A stretch of DNA of 64,000 nucleotides from Apteryx mantelli (Eukaryota; Chordata; Aves; Apterygiformes; Apterygidae): NCBI RefSeq assembly GCF_036417845.1, contig NC_089981.1, positions 82,873,268 to 82,937,267 of the forward strand, in the 5' to 3' direction. The notes beneath the pieces are model-generated. The model was not told the DNA's origin. It ran no database searches and worked only from the letters and a program-made list of their open reading frames with translations. A program made the position numbers and the translations under genes. Positions 37,601-52,600 of the stretch are shown here, in pieces (position 1 is the stretch's first letter; each line of letters opens with the position of its first letter).

Positions 37601-40600
37601 GAAAGATTTTCGGTTAATAGCCAGAAGGTGAATTAAGGCCTGTCACTAGCAGTCTGAGTCACCCTCCTCCTCAAACATTTATCTTCTTTTGCATTTCAAG
37701 TAACACATCTTTTCAACATAGGAATCTTATTGTTCAGAGCATAGATGATGGGACATAATAAGGATTCTGATATAGTTCCCCTGAGAAGTATCTAGGGTGG
37801 TCTATGTCTCAAAGACGTTGGACAAGCCTTAAAATCTGTATCTACCTCCTGTTGATCTATTTTTCAATTGTTCATATTCATCTACCTTAAGTGCAAAGCT
37901 CCAGCTTTTCACATTTACATGAGTATTTATGGGATTTGTGCATGCGAATACAAAAGTCAGCGTGCACACATTATGCAGAACTTCTGTCGTACATCTTGCA
38001 GAAGTAATGTCAAAGAGAGAAGAATCACCTCTATCGGACAGCACACAAAATGACTTGGTTGCCCATAAAAATGTCTTTCTGTATGAACACCAGGCTTCAA
38101 AGACAAAAATGCAAGGCAGGCCAGGCTGCCTGGAGAGAGCGTGAAGTTATGCAAATGTAAGTGATGCTGTGTAGCTGTCAAGTTATTTTTGTCTGGTTGC
38201 TGAAATAATATTTAAGAAGGAAATGTAATGGGATTACACTTGATTCATGTTTCCCTCCACATGTTCATCCCTCCCCACTTTCATCTGTGCATTTGCTCTT
38301 GAGGAGATGGAATCAAGGCACGTTGGAGAATTGCTACTGAAGCATGGAGAAAACTGCTCACAGCATAACTTTGCTTTCATCTACACGCCTGAGCTGGAGA
38401 ACGAGAACTCTTGTGCGTCATCATAAACCCACAGGTAAAAAATGGCCGAGAGGCATTTTCGTGTCCCAACGAAGCTGAGTGTCTCCTCTTCTAGCAGAGT
38501 GTAGAGCAGACTGAAGGCGCCAGGTCTTTGACGTGACAGCTAGAAAGGATCTGGATTTCAGGAAATCTCAAGTTGTACTACTATAGCTATGGACATATCC
38601 ACTGCAGAGAAAACTGCACATACTGGAAAAAGGGAGCAAAAGAGAAATGCTGAACTCCATGGCAGTGACCTTTCCTTGGGCAGTCAGATGCCCTGGGTTG
38701 GCCCTTTCAGAGAGAACTGTGCTATCTGGGATTCACCGCTGCACAGGTTTGCAGCACACGACACTTACAGACGCTCAATCTTCTCTCTATTGAAATCATC
38801 GCCAGAATTCCCATTGTCTTTCCGAGCTCAGCTGGGGCTGTAAATGCTTTGTGAATGTACTAGCTATACAAACAAACTCGTATGCAAGCGAAGTGTGGGG
38901 TTTAGATACTTCCATTTGATTTTATTTCCTTCCCTCTTCCCAGCAGTGTTGTTGTTATGTCAAGCCAAATATACTGATTGATACTGTACGTCTAACCCAG
39001 TCATTCAGGACAGAGCCAATATCCATTTCACAAGGTAAAATGAGTCCATTTCTGCCAGAGAAACCTGAGAAAGCAGCTAATTATGGACTAGGCTTGAAAT
39101 GGTACTTGCAGTTCCACTGCAGGGGCATAAAATTACCATTTTTGTCTCTAAAGAGAGGCCCTTTGAATGGAGCATAATAGCGCATGGACATTTCTGGCAT
39201 GTCAGAACATTTAGTTCCCGCAATAAAAAGTCTTTCATTAATCCACACAATACCTTTGGATGAGAAGCTACTTGTAGTAGATAAACTGGGACTTGGGCAT
39301 ATCTGCCCCCTTACGCAATAACCATTGTTCGCATTTTTAAAATGCACATACCAGGAGCAAAATGAGGGACATATTCCAAAGACGTACAAGGGGAGGACAC
39401 CTGAGATTTTGCAGCAGACGTGTACCATGGCAATGTCCATCGAATGCAGAGAAGGAGAAAGGAGCCTCAAGTAGGTCAACAAATAGCGTGTCAGAGGCAC
39501 ACAGCAAAGAGGGGTGAGGACTGCCACCGCACAGCGTTTCAATGTGTTATGGAGTATCTTTTGGGATTGGTTTGTACAGCAAGCCAAAATGCTGCTCAAA
39601 ACACCCCTTAGGGCTGGCGCATACACACTAAGGAGTTGCTTTCCATCTCTTTACTCAGCTCAGGGCAACATGCTCTGAGGAAAGGAGCATTTCCATCAAA
39701 GCCTTGTTGCTCAGAGAATGGAGGTATTCATTTCTACAGCAGATGAGCGGTCTCTTGTGACTCAGGAAGATGCGACCTTTGTGCTGTTCTTTTAATATAT
39801 CTGATGCAGGCTGGTATTTTTTTCAGAAATTAAATCTTGTGGTAAAATAATAATGAAATTGAACATATCACACAGAAAGAATATGACGGAAAAGGGGGAT
39901 GCTAAGTCATCAGATGCTTACGGTATCTTAAAATCTGTAATGGTTTCCTGAGGCTTTGAAACGAAAGCACAGCACTAACTAATGGAGGGCAGAGGTGCTT
40001 CAACCTCAGACCCCATCTATCTTTAAAAAATGCCTCATGTCAAAGGAGACCAGAGTGATGGCCACTTGGCTAAGTCATAGACACCCCCGCCAGTTGCCTC
40101 CAGCTTTCCAGATGCTTCTCGGTGTCTGAGCCATAGAAACCACCTGGAAAACGAGGCACGGATCTGACCCAGTGATCCCACACCACCTCCCTAGACACAC
40201 AGTGTGCACATGCAGCCCTGTTGCCACTGCAGCGCATCCCAGGACGTTTGTTGTTAATTGACAGCGAATGCTGTCAGGCATTCAGATCAAAGACTGCCGT
40301 CAGAAATCAGAGGATAAAACAGCTTCTCTGAATGAGTCTCAGTAATAAGAGGTAAAACATAAGGAAAAGAGGAAACAGAGGTGTGTGCACTCATGCACAC
40401 AGAAGTACCATTATCTTGCGCTGCGCAGATCATTTTTTCACTTCATTTCTCCCCTAACATTTTGAGCATCAGTGTTGCCTTCCCCCTTACTCTTCCCCCA
40501 AAATCCTTCAAGAACAGAGCTACTGTGTGCAATAAAGAACAATTCACTGTACCTCAGGACTCCAAGCTGATGAGCTGTCAGTAGCATCATTTCCTTCAAA

Positions 40601-43600
40601 TCCTTGGTTGGTAAATGCCGTCTCGGTTTCCAAGCGTGCTTCCGCAGCTTGCTGGCTAACGTTATCAGCAATGCTGGACTCCATCCTAAGCCCTCTATGC
40701 TGCCTAGAACCCCTATGCTCAGTCGCTGTTCTTGAATCAGCAGATGTATGGTCATCTTCGCGATATGACAGGTTGTCTTGGTAACTCAGTTGGCTTAGTC
40801 CATCCAGATCTAATAATTTGCAGCAAGAAAATAATTTCAGAAGGATTAGAAGTAATTCTTTCTCTCCTCCCTCCCCAAATGTGTCTTTTTCTCTTCCTTT
40901 TCTTCTTTTTACCCTCATATACAGCATATGGCTGGCAGAGAGTTTCTACTTATGAGCGCTCCAGCACTGGACTTGTGAAATAACACATCTTGTATTAACC
41001 AACATTTGAATGGAGTGGACTTGGCTGTTCCTCACTCTCCACATCCTGAACAGTGAAACTGGCTGCCTTTGCTTGAAAAAGTTACCCACCAAATGCAATT
41101 ATCAAAGGAGTGTTTGGGATGTTCAAAGTGCCTTGGAGCTACTTTGTGGTCCCAAATCAATCACTTCCATGAAAGCACAGATCAGAAAAATTAATGAAAA
41201 GCATAGCATATATAAGCCTGATGTCTTCCTTTTATCCAGGAGGAGGAGGAAAGGACAGGAGTATTCTGCAAACACTTTAGGAATAAAACGAGAGACCTCC
41301 TGACATCTAATGATTTTGATGACAGGTGTTGCTTTAGGTACAGAAAGAACCAGATTCTGCCTCCAGCACTTTCAAGCAAGCAAGGAGCGGTTACAGTGAA
41401 ATAAAACAAGTTGTGCTTCCAGACAGCTGGCGAAAGTAATGAAATCAGAATGGTTTCCTTCATTTGGGGGTTGAAAAGTTTGCTCTCAAGAAGGACATTA
41501 TTATAAAACAATCAATTCTTAAAGTTTGGCTTCCAGTTCAAAATTAAAAAAAATAAAAAGCTGGGTTTAATAGAAAACAATTAGTTTGTTAAGCAAACAC
41601 GCTGTTTCTGATTCATATCTGCTCAATAAAAATAATGCAAGGGGAAAGGGGGTTATACTTGGGCACCATTTCACAAAGGTAGGCAGAAGTCTCTGCCTCT
41701 CTCCCTGGCTGCTTTTTTTTTTTAAAAAAAAAAAAAAAACAACAACAACAAAAAAAACAAAAACAGTTCAGTGATTAGGAGAACCACCAGCAGTCTGTCT
41801 CCTTCCTCCTCCCAAGAAGGGTCTCACCTCCCAGTAAAATGCCTCAAGCACAGGCACGTCAACATAAAAATCTGAGACACCTCATAGCATTGTAATTCTG
41901 GCACTCTTCTGAGACATGGGAGATGGTCCTTCAAGAAAAGAGGGATCCGAACTCAGATCTCTCAAATTCTAGGTGAGTGCTCTTCTCAGTTCTAAAATGC
42001 AAAAAAACACCTCTTCTCCTCTTCTGCCTCCCACTTGGTAGACCTAGCTCTGAAACTAAGAGCCCTCATTCCCCCCCTCTGCCCTGAGCTGAAACTCTTG
42101 AGTGAGGGTAGAAAGTCATTTGATTTTTGCTGTTGCTCCCTATTGAGCAACTCTACAGAGTCAGAAAACAGAAACAAGTAAACATAAGAATGCAAGCAAG
42201 AAATAAAATAACAGAATATCCACATATACAAATTTACTGAGACTGAATGGGTACAGGCTCTCCTTAAGGCATTTAATTAGCAAGGCAATGTCTAATACAC
42301 ATTTTAAACAGTGGGTCATCCATCAAAGCACACACCACACAGCAGGCTTTCAGAATAAAAAGCTACTGTAGTAAGAAATTATCCTCACACAATTGTCTTG
42401 TGGTTTTGACTCCTGCTGGGATAATATCTAGATCAATAAGAGAGGAATTTTCAAAAACTACATTAAAGCCATAAAGGGCTATTCATAACGGGAAAACTCC
42501 AGAAATATATTAACAGAGCAAGCCATTTCCCTAAGACTGAAACACAAAATGAATGTGTTAGGAAAGCAAATATGATATATAGGGAAAGGAAAGGAAAAGG
42601 TGATTCACCAAAACCATTTAGTGAAACAGTCTGGCTTTTTCTTTAAATTTAAGGTAGTTTGGTAAGTGATAATCACTTAAAAATGCACATATAAGAGGAT
42701 CATTGCAGGTAATGGCCCAACTATAAAGACAAGGACAACTATACCTCTCCAATTATATCCATTCTAACACTACATTCACAAAAAACAGTCAAAACAGAAG
42801 TGTTTCATGTAAGGGAAAAGGTCATAGCAGTAAAAAGCCTATAATTTACCTGAGAGAACTTTAAGGAAGAAAATGTCAACTGTCTTATGAATAACTGATG
42901 TGAATAAACAGCACAGTATCAGGCATATGTTGAAACAGCATTATCTAAATATCTGAACTGTAATTAGCCAAGAGCCCCCACAGAGCAATAGCAGCCAATT
43001 CTAGACTTAAGGACAGAGAGCATCGCAGACTAAAAGAGTGTTTTTTCAATCCTGCCCCTCAAATTTTTTTTGTTAAGTCCCATGCGTATACAAGCCAGGA
43101 AGCAGGCAATGGGAATACTGGGGAATGTAAATCATCAATAAATCAGGAAAGCCTGTTTTCAAGATTGAAGAATTGCTATGAAGAAACTAGGAATTCTGTA
43201 AGATGAAAGGATGAACCCCACCTGCAACATCAGGGAACAGAATTCTTGCAGGTACTGGGCTATGGAAGCATTTCTCCAAAGATACGGGGAAAGTTTCAGC
43301 ACATCAAATATTGAAAATTAGGCTGGAAAATACTGTGAAGACCCCTCTCACATTGGCAGGTAAATGGCCTGGTTAACCCAAAGTATCTTGCTTCCTCTTT
43401 TTCAGTGGTAAACAATCTCTGACTTCTTTAAAGCATTACTATGTGCTAAAGAAACAAATACTGAGAGGCCTCATCAATTCTTACGAGGCATCACCCAAGT
43501 TCAAAGATGAAGCCTGGTAGATCTAGCTACATTAACACCGCACAGTCCACTGAGTAGCAAGAAACACTCAGATGAAGAGTTTAATGTGTGCCTGTTCCCT

Positions 43601-46600
43601 GCACTGACCAGGGGGATGTTTGCTCTGAGGACTGCAGCGAATCACCGTGCTTTTGCAAGAAAAAGAATGTCTTGTCTTTGTGATTTTCCAAAATGAAAGA
43701 AATCTGATCCTGGCTTCCAGGCTGTACATAAACATGCTGAAAGTTAAGAGCTTGTTTAAATACCGTCCAGAGGAGGAAAGGATTTCAGTATGGATGTGGG
43801 TACTTCTTGACTTGAAATCCTACTAGCTTCTAGCAGTGATTTTCAAGCCCCTCTTCCTCAAAGCCAGGAACAGCAGTAGAGACATGGGTTAGTGGAACTG
43901 AGGGATGTTAGCCCTCATATAGCGGTAATTCTCTTTCCTTGCCCATGCTACAGCTCCAGTTTCAAATCACTCCTCAGTACCCTGGCACCAGGTGCTCATT
44001 GACACATAATCAAACAAGTCAACCACAGGGAAGTTGAGCAGTGTTCCTGATCCTGGTTATTTTGAGATTAGCCAACAAAAAGTGCTAAAAAACTTCCCAG
44101 AAGAGCCTTTTAGGAGCAGAATCATTATCTAATTACAATAAATCTAAACAAAAATGGCTTGTAAATTTTAGGGGTTAAAGAGAAAAAGGATCTTAAATTT
44201 TAAGTGACATTATGCAATCAGGCCAAGATTGTTTAATTTACCACATGCTGTGTAATAGCATGAGAAGACTCCATGTTTCCAGAACTAAAATAGGCTCTTT
44301 ATTAACAGGGTGATTTGCAGATAGGCTGTGGGTAGCTGGCATCCTAGCCATACAGCTCCCTGGAGCATCCTCCAAACACTTCCTTCCTGCGATGTGCACT
44401 CCTCTTTCCAACATCTATTCAGGTTACTACAAAGATTTTTTCATGGGTGAAAAGTTAAAGCTGAATGAATCCAAAGTGCAGAGTGCCATGACATTGATAC
44501 CAGAAACAGAGGGTCAAGAAAAATCTTGTGTAGGATGATGATGTGAGGAGACTTCGCAGTATGTCAGGGCTGAATGAGAAAGAAGCTATTAAGGGCCCTC
44601 TGAGATGCTCAGTTTGATGTATCCCTAAGTTTGTTGTAGATCTCTTATTCTGTAAAAGAAAAAAACCTACCAGCTATATGAGTAAAATGTCTGTTAAGAG
44701 AGGACAAGTCCTTAAGAGCTCAGGCAGAGTCTAAAGTTGGTTTGAAAGTGCCATGAGCTCAGTCTGGACTCAGTACTTTCAAAAGATCCTTTAACCTCCC
44801 ACCCAGAAGTCCAGAGGGATCTGCTCAGGTGAAACAGTGTTTGATACACTCTCAGGGGATCAGTGACAGCTTTACACCCACAAACCTTTCTCCTTTGCTG
44901 ATCATTGCACCAGCTAGGGAGTGGAATGAATTCTCACATACATGAAGTTCTCTGACCAGCATCTGGGGGTTAGCAAGATGTGGGGGTTATTTGGGAATTA
45001 CCCCGACCACTCAGCTTTTTGTACAAACACACATCTCGTACCAGGAGTTGTGAGTGGGTGTAACTATCATGGTACACCTGGTAATGGTGGCTCTACACCC
45101 TTCAGAGATCCCTCTGAGTTTGAAGGACACCTGACATACCTATGGATATTGCTTTTATAGACATGTTTGCAATGAAGGGTCTAATCTTGAGCCCAATGAG
45201 GAATGGTGCAGAGAATCAAGTGTCTTCAATGAAACGAGGCTTCAGCTTCTGGTTTCATCTAGTTCCTGAATAGCTATTGAAATAATATCAGTTACCTCTG
45301 AAATGAAAAGTAAGAGCAACTCTGTGCCACGCTGAGACAGAAGAACAGTTCAACAGAGAGCCATAACTCAAAATGATCACATTAATAAAAGGATGCATTA
45401 AAATCAAACAACTGTATTTCAAAATTAAAACATTTTATGGAACTAAAAACAGAGGGCACTTTCATGATTCTTCTCTCCAATGAATTTCTCCAGATTTTAG
45501 AATCTGTTCAGGCCAATTTTCTAAGTAGCTACATTTTTAAAAGCATTTCGTCTTTGTTTGTATAAAAGAGTCATTACATTAGTCTATAGAAGATCATAAA
45601 ATTCTTCCCTTCTGTGCCATAAATTTTTAGTTTCTGTCATTGCCTGACATTTGGCATATGTGCTGGTAAATGATACAGCATAATTCATTCACTGTTCACC
45701 TTGTGTTTGCAAAGCTGCTATAAAAGGAGACATTCAGCTTCTGCTAAAAGGCTTGCTAAAGAAATGAATTAAGTAATACAGTTTAAAATTATCAGAACCA
45801 AGTCCTGCAGTCTTTACTCTGGCAAAATTGTCAATAAAATCCATGAAAATCCCTGTGGATTAGAAGCCAAAATTTGAAATCAATGTACAGTTAATGGAAA
45901 GATCTCCATAGACTTCAGCAGAGCTTGGATCTAGACTCTCCCTCCATAAGTATTTTAGAAATTAGCTGCAGGTAATGACTTAGGAAACCAAATTTAGCAA
46001 GAGATAAAACAAGATTCAGGACTTGTTCTCCACAACAGAAGAATCCTTTCCAAGTTGAGGGCTACCAAACTTAATGAAGCAAACTTCTTTAATCTTATTA
46101 TATGTAAGCAATACCTTCGCATTCAGATGCCTCTGTACTGTACTCCTCATGGCTGGAGAGCAAGCGGCTGAATTTGGGTCTATGTTCCAAACCCGCTTGT
46201 GTTGCTTTTTCAGATACTCCCGATCGAAAACTTTGTGAGCGTGACACAGAGATCTCAAACTGCTTAATCACCTCATCACCGCTGTCTGAAGATGTTGTCA
46301 ATTCTTCATCCTCCCCGTAACTGTTTACTGGGAGAAAAACACAACTCAGGCTTTAGACAGTCTGTGGGCCTTGGTCCAGAAACCAGGTAACATGACACCC
46401 TTCCAAGCTCTCAGAGGGACCTTCTGGGGAGAAAAAGGGGAGTACGTGTTCGGGGCGGACTGGAGAATGAAGCTGAGCAGCACCTGCTTCTTCAAACCTC
46501 TGGAAGGCCTGTGCATGTCATATTGTACCAGCAACAGCTACTTATGATCAAACCTTGCCCGATTCTGCACATCACCTTTTTTTTTTTTTAAAAGCAGATT

Positions 46601-49600
46601 TTCAGAAAGCAGAAAACCACGGAATGAGACAAAACATACATAGAGAACCACTTATAAAATGATTACCATATGCAAAGACCAAGCAAAGCAAAGGACTTAA
46701 AAACTTTCTCATACTTCCTTTCCCCTTCAGCTCCTGCTAAGGCAGAGAGGAAACTTTCTTCCGTACAGAAAAAACAACAGAAATGTAACCTGCTCTGAGC
46801 AATGCCACCAACACATAGTTACAACAGCACACGGCTAACAGGCACCGCTGCCTCCATCTGCCAGTCAGCAGGGGCACTCAGGAGAAAAATGTAAACTTTA
46901 ACCTTTAAAAGTGAAGATGCACACTGGAGCACTTCACCGTGAGTGCCCTTCCCCTCCTGCCACCAATGCATGCTTTGAACAGGAGATCATTGCACCCTCA
47001 TGACTGCGTGAACATCCATCAGATGGGGCAAGAAGGATTCAAGACATACAACATATACTTGGCCGTGCTTTGTCAAGATGCAAACGCAGTGCCATTTTGC
47101 TCGTTGCCCAGCCATTGGCACCAAGGAGGTGGAACGGCAGGACATTTTAATTCACAAATGTGCCCAGAGGAAGGGGCAGTGGGGCAACGGGCAGTTGGCG
47201 TGCGTGTGCACATCTGTGTATGCGCAAACCAGCCAGCTGCCCAGCGTGGCCCATTTGCTGCTGGCTCTTGAGCATGAAGCCTACGGGAACGGTTGCCAAG
47301 ACTTGCTCTGATAATTGCCATGGCAAACCCCAGCAGCTGAACAAATCAACGATGCAGGTGAAGGCGAGGAAGACAGTTTTCTCGGTGACACTCACTGATT
47401 TTGGAGGGAAAACACCTTCTTTTCCGCCCCAAATCTCACTTATACCAACCACATGGCTACGGGTAGGGAAACAGGATCCTGTTTCACACATGGCGTTAGG
47501 TCTATTAAAAATCTGCAGTATAAACCTAGTGGCAGCTGCTGTCACTGCTCCATGAATTTAGCTGCTGCCCCAGGGGCTGCTGCGCAGAGGACGGCGCTCG
47601 TTTCCTCGGGCAGAAGGAACAGAGCAAGGAGGTTGTCAGGACCTAAGGAAATTGTTCCCACCAACAGCTCAGCAGAAGGTGACCTCTTCTGTGTAGCCAT
47701 GCTGGCGGACCTGACCCTCTGGTCTGGTTTGGCACAATTTGACAATAAGCCTGCTGTTCCTTCTCGAAAAATGATCTCAGCTGGAGGAAAAAGATAAATG
47801 CCTCTACACTGATAAAAAAGACAAAGATTTTTAGACATCAGTTTGTAATGGTCAGTGACCAGCTACCATAAAAATTGATTATTTTTATACAAGCTATTAA
47901 AAAAAAGGTTTAAAATTATTTTAAATAAAAATTATTTCAGGCTATAACAACCCAATGGCCTAAATGTGCTCCAATCTATTCAAATAATCAAAACACATAA
48001 AACTAAACAGTCCTTTTCAGCCAACTGTGTTGTCAATTCACTACCTGCAGCTCCTGCAACATCTACAGAATTAATTTGAACAGTCAGCAAATGCTGATCA
48101 GGTTTATTTATATGTATATATATTCTGGGTATGTAAGATCAAAAATAAGAATTATTCCAGTTTATACAAAAGTCCACTTTTCACTCCAACAGCTTGCCAA
48201 AAATCCTGAGTAAAACATCATCTTTAGTAAATAAGACATGTCTTTCACCATTTTCTAAAAAACCCTGTAACATTAATATCCTGCATCCAGGTACATGAGG
48301 CTGTATATTTAAATAAATGTGCATTAACACAGTGTGGAAATCTGGTTATGAAAAGAAATATCACAAGGGCCCTGTGGATCCAGCCTTGCGGGAATGCTTG
48401 TGGATGAACGCTCCCTGGGGTGACCCGCACGAAATTCACTGCAAAACAGAGCGGAGCCCTTTTTCTGGGACAGTCAATATGGCAGGCCTATTTCAGAAAT
48501 GCTAAAAATTCAGACCAAAATTAAAAGTTAGAGGAGCTGTTTGGAAAAATTCCAGCCAATTCGCTATCTTCTGGGAAGCAGGGGTTCATTTGGAGCTTTT
48601 TTAGCTTTGCAGCCATGTGGAAAGCAGACACTAGAGCAACTTTGGAGCTGTACAGCTGCTCCTGAGATGCACCAAGTTGAACATACACCAAGAATGAATC
48701 AAGGATCTCCTTGGATAAGAGTGTGAGGAAAAAGGCCAAGCACTGCAGTTCCTAAGGTAACGCTATACCAAACCCACATGCTCTGCAGCACATGGATGGA
48801 GCAGGACATGCAACCTGTACTCCCCAAGCATTAGCCTCCCTTTGAATCTCTGAGCGTATTTGAAAATCTCAACAGTTTTTTGGATACCTCACTGAGAAAT
48901 ACTTCATTAGACTCATTTAAAAGTAAGTGGTGCAGGAGAGAAGACAGATACCAATGCTAGTTTTGTTTGCAACACTACTGTGGGGATTCTTTTGTAAATT
49001 AAACGTAGCAAAAATCTAAAATTAGTAACTCAATTACAGCCTTTAACCGTGATGGGGTTACTGCTGCTTTGTTGTCCGTTTCCGAGGCACTTGGAAACAT
49101 TTTCATATGCAAGATTACATTGAATCAAACTGTAAGTCAAGTTACATCTCTGTCCCATCTGTTGAATTCATCTACTGAATCCTGCTCGGGTGAAGGGGAA
49201 GAGCATGGCCCAGTTTGATATATAACTGGCCTCTTGACTTTGACTCCAACTTTACAAATCCCCAAAGCATGACCACATCACTTGTTATGACACTGGATGC
49301 TACTTCCTACTTGCATTTGGAAACACACAGGCTAATTAAACAGCGGCACTGGGGAATCTGCAGCAAATGCTTGATAGGCCTGCTGCCGAATCTCTGTCTA
49401 AGGAGCAGACAGCTCCGTGTCAAGTTAATATCTCTGTATTAATACAACTAACTTTACCCAGGGGAGAGAAAAACATTCACCATTCAAATATACAAGTGTC
49501 CTGATTAGAAAAGGACAAGAGGGAAACATTTTCTACATCACCATGGAAACTTAAATAAAGGACCCATAATTACAATCTAAATTCTGGAAAGATAATGAAT

Positions 49601-52600
49601 ACATCTTGAGATCTGCAGATGTTGTGTAGAATATACATATTTCTAGCAACTTCAACTCAATTACTTATACGCAGCATCTGTTTTACAAATCAACTTCCTA
49701 CCAATCATAGAGGCACACGGGATTTTTTTTTCTTCCCCCAGGGAAAAAAGAAGGATGACCTCGTTTTTTGGCAAGGTATTTCAAACTACCACTATTTATA
49801 AGGAAGTTTCAAACACCAGATCAGTGGGTTAGTTTGCAGGCATCCAAATACACTGAGCTAAAACATATGAAATAAATAATTCAAAAATTCGTTTCAGCAT
49901 TACTAACTATATGGAATAAATTATTATTTACTCAAAGCTTATCCAAAAAAAAATTATCTAATACAATACATAGTGTGCAGTGTAATATACAGAGATGTAT
50001 TGCATGCATCCTGTCTGCCGCATGTTAAAAAAATGGTCATTTTGGCTCAGCAACGAAAAGCTAGCAAATGGCAAACTTCTGCTTTCCTATATAACTAATT
50101 CTGCCCTTGTGTGCCCACTTTCTTGCTAAAGATTTTGATTCTGCTCTACTTAAGTCAGTGAGAGGTTCCTCATCGGTTTCAATGGGAGCAGGATCAAGCT
50201 CTGAAGGAAGCAGAAGTATTACACACACACAAAAAACTGTATTTGATGATATAACTAAAGACAATATCAGTACATCTATGCATAATGCACGTACTTGGAG
50301 GATCCCAGGAGCTCTCCGTGCAGTGCTCTTTGCTATTACGGAAGGAGCTGCGGAGGCCTGGCCTGAACATTTTTGTGTTCAGAACGACAGGAGAGAAGCA
50401 GTGATCTGCAACGGCTTCCAGCTCAGCAAAACCCAGAACTGTGCATGCACCAAAGAAGGGGGCTTTTCTTTTGGAAAATTGGAAAGGCCTGCTGCAAACA
50501 ATGGAAGTGTTAAAGCGTCTCAGAAAGAAGGAACGTTTTACAAAGGGAACATAAGGCGACACATGTGGAGTTGCTGCTATCAATTCCTATGTAACTACAG
50601 CTCTGATTTGCACAGGGTCTTCAATCTGGAGTCGTCTTCTCACACTTGCTATCAATCATCTGAACCAGGAGTTCAAACGAAAGCACAAAGTAACCCAGCT
50701 ACCTGATTTATGGGTTCGACTAGGGAAGAGAGCGCCCTGTGCCTTTATGCTCAAAACTATTTGGAGATACAAACTGATCACCAAAAAGCCTTCTTTTTAT
50801 AACAAAGAAACAAAATCCAAACCATCCACCTAGATCTCAAGCGTACTGAATATGCATGGAGAATGCCTTGCGATATAGTAAACCTATGATGTTTCTGCAT
50901 ATGTCGTTATGGCTAAAGAGATCGTGCAAAGTGAGTGACTAACCACGGACTACGTTGACTGGTCACTTACTACCTAACAGAAGGCAGTCCTCTTTTTGCA
51001 ACACACTGTTCTCTACCTTTTTGTCTGTCCTTGCCCTTTGCCCTGTCATGAGCCAAACCCGACTGGAAGGACATTTGCATGGGATGCAGGCAGAGAGATC
51101 ACAGCTTGGCAGTTTTCATTTCAGGGGAAATTTCCAACAAAAAAGAAAAAAAAGCAAACAAAAGAAGTCAAAGAGGAATCAGAAACAAGACTGACTGCAT
51201 TATTTGGCTCTAACTATCAAGAACCTCCGTAGCTGAATAATACAGTGGTCAGAGAAATAAACTCCAATTCTGCAGGCTGCTGTGCAAAGAAATAGGGAAC
51301 TGCGCACAGAAAACAGCATGAAAATTAACATCTTTTCCTGTTGCTCTTTTCCTACTCCTGAATTTGGATTTTAAAAATAGGAACATAGGATTCAGGTTCA
51401 AATTGACTTTCACTTTCCTACCAGTGGTTCTTCCGTAGCTAAAGGAGATGGCAGCCAATAAGTTTTGCAGAAGCAAAATCCTCTCTGATTTTCCCCATCA
51501 TGTACATTTTGCCTGTGGATTAAGCATGAGTCAGGCATCATTTATGCTATTGGGTTATATTAGCAGAGGTTCAAGGCAGGCAGGGAAGGGGAAGAAAAAG
51601 AGATTACACTGTAGGAGACACTGTTAAGCCAGGAAAATCCCTGGTGTGGATGCAGTTACATTTGTGAGTCAGACTACAGCCCTTCGTCAGCCTAGGTTAG
51701 GTTGCTTGAAGAAACTATGCAGCTGCACAGGCAGAAAAGCACCTTCTGGCAGCAGATACCGTGTCTAAACTGGGGGGTCTGCAGGGCACAGGCATCGCTG
51801 TACATGCTCGGGGGTGCAGGAGTGCAAATGCTCACGGACCAGGAGACTGCATAGATTGCCGGATCCCCATGGCCACTTCTTGCAACCCTGTCTTTCCCCC
51901 TAACGAAAAATAACTTTCACTTTATAAGCATTATTTTCATCACATTTTTTCTGGTAGACTTTATACCATGATGGGTTGAATTCCTTCAGGTTCCCCATCA
52001 GTCACCTCTTTTACTTGTTTGCTTGGTTTAGATACTCATCTCTCCTCCTAACGCAACAGTCGCTTTGTAAACTCTCTTTCCCAAAGTTCATCCAGCCCCA
52101 CTGCCTAACTGCACCCCTGCTCTCTCCAACACACGTAAGGAAGTTTCTCTGAACTGGCATCAGCTTCTCCCAGAAAATGACTTCCCTCCCAGCAGCATTC
52201 AGGCTGGCAAAGGAAGCGCCCAGGAAACCCAGGACATTCGCTCCTGCGCCTCCTTAAAGCGCAGTTCCCCTATGAGCAGCCAGCTCCAGCATATGCATGC
52301 TGATTACATACCACTGGTAACACTCAATCCTGTAACCATTAGCTTCACACCCACAAGTCTTTGTTTGCTGATTAACAGGGTGGGAATCAACTCCCTCGCA
52401 AAGATATTTGTTTGGGGTTGCTACGGATAACTACTGCACTGCAACAAGACATATTTATATTCCCACTGATTTTTCCAATTGAAACTTTCTGTTTGCTGCC
52501 ATGGGATTGATTCACCGCAGCCTCCCTTTACCAATGCACTGCTGTAACACCGCTGTTTTCATGGCACACTTGGGAAAATCATAGACTTCAGCAGTGGCAA

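Larger units (their letters stand above)
40810..46114 (-). other. SYT16: SYT16 intron 2 (5.3 kb)
   Basis: GT-AG intron (gtattg ... attattag) in phase 1. It contains a SINE-like fragment around 41.9 kb, a T11/A16/(AAC)n block at 41713-41765 and an old repeat near 45.8-45.9 kb. No exon or RNA gene is seen. Confidence 0.8.

Noticed and set aside
39081..39626. 181-codon minus-strand open frame inside SYT16 intron 3
   Set aside because: It starts and stops without splice or promoter context, has no recognised domain, and the flanking exons join perfectly without it.
46314..46320. Alternative acceptor (aaacag) seven bases inside SYT16 exon 2
   Set aside because: It lacks a pyrimidine tract and would break the reading frame. 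The upstream ttctcccag keeps it.
50107..50706. 199-codon plus-strand open frame in SYT16 intron 1
   Set aside because: No homology that I recognise and no promoter. Part of its start overlaps what looks like old repeat sequence (ttcaatgggagcaggatcaa).
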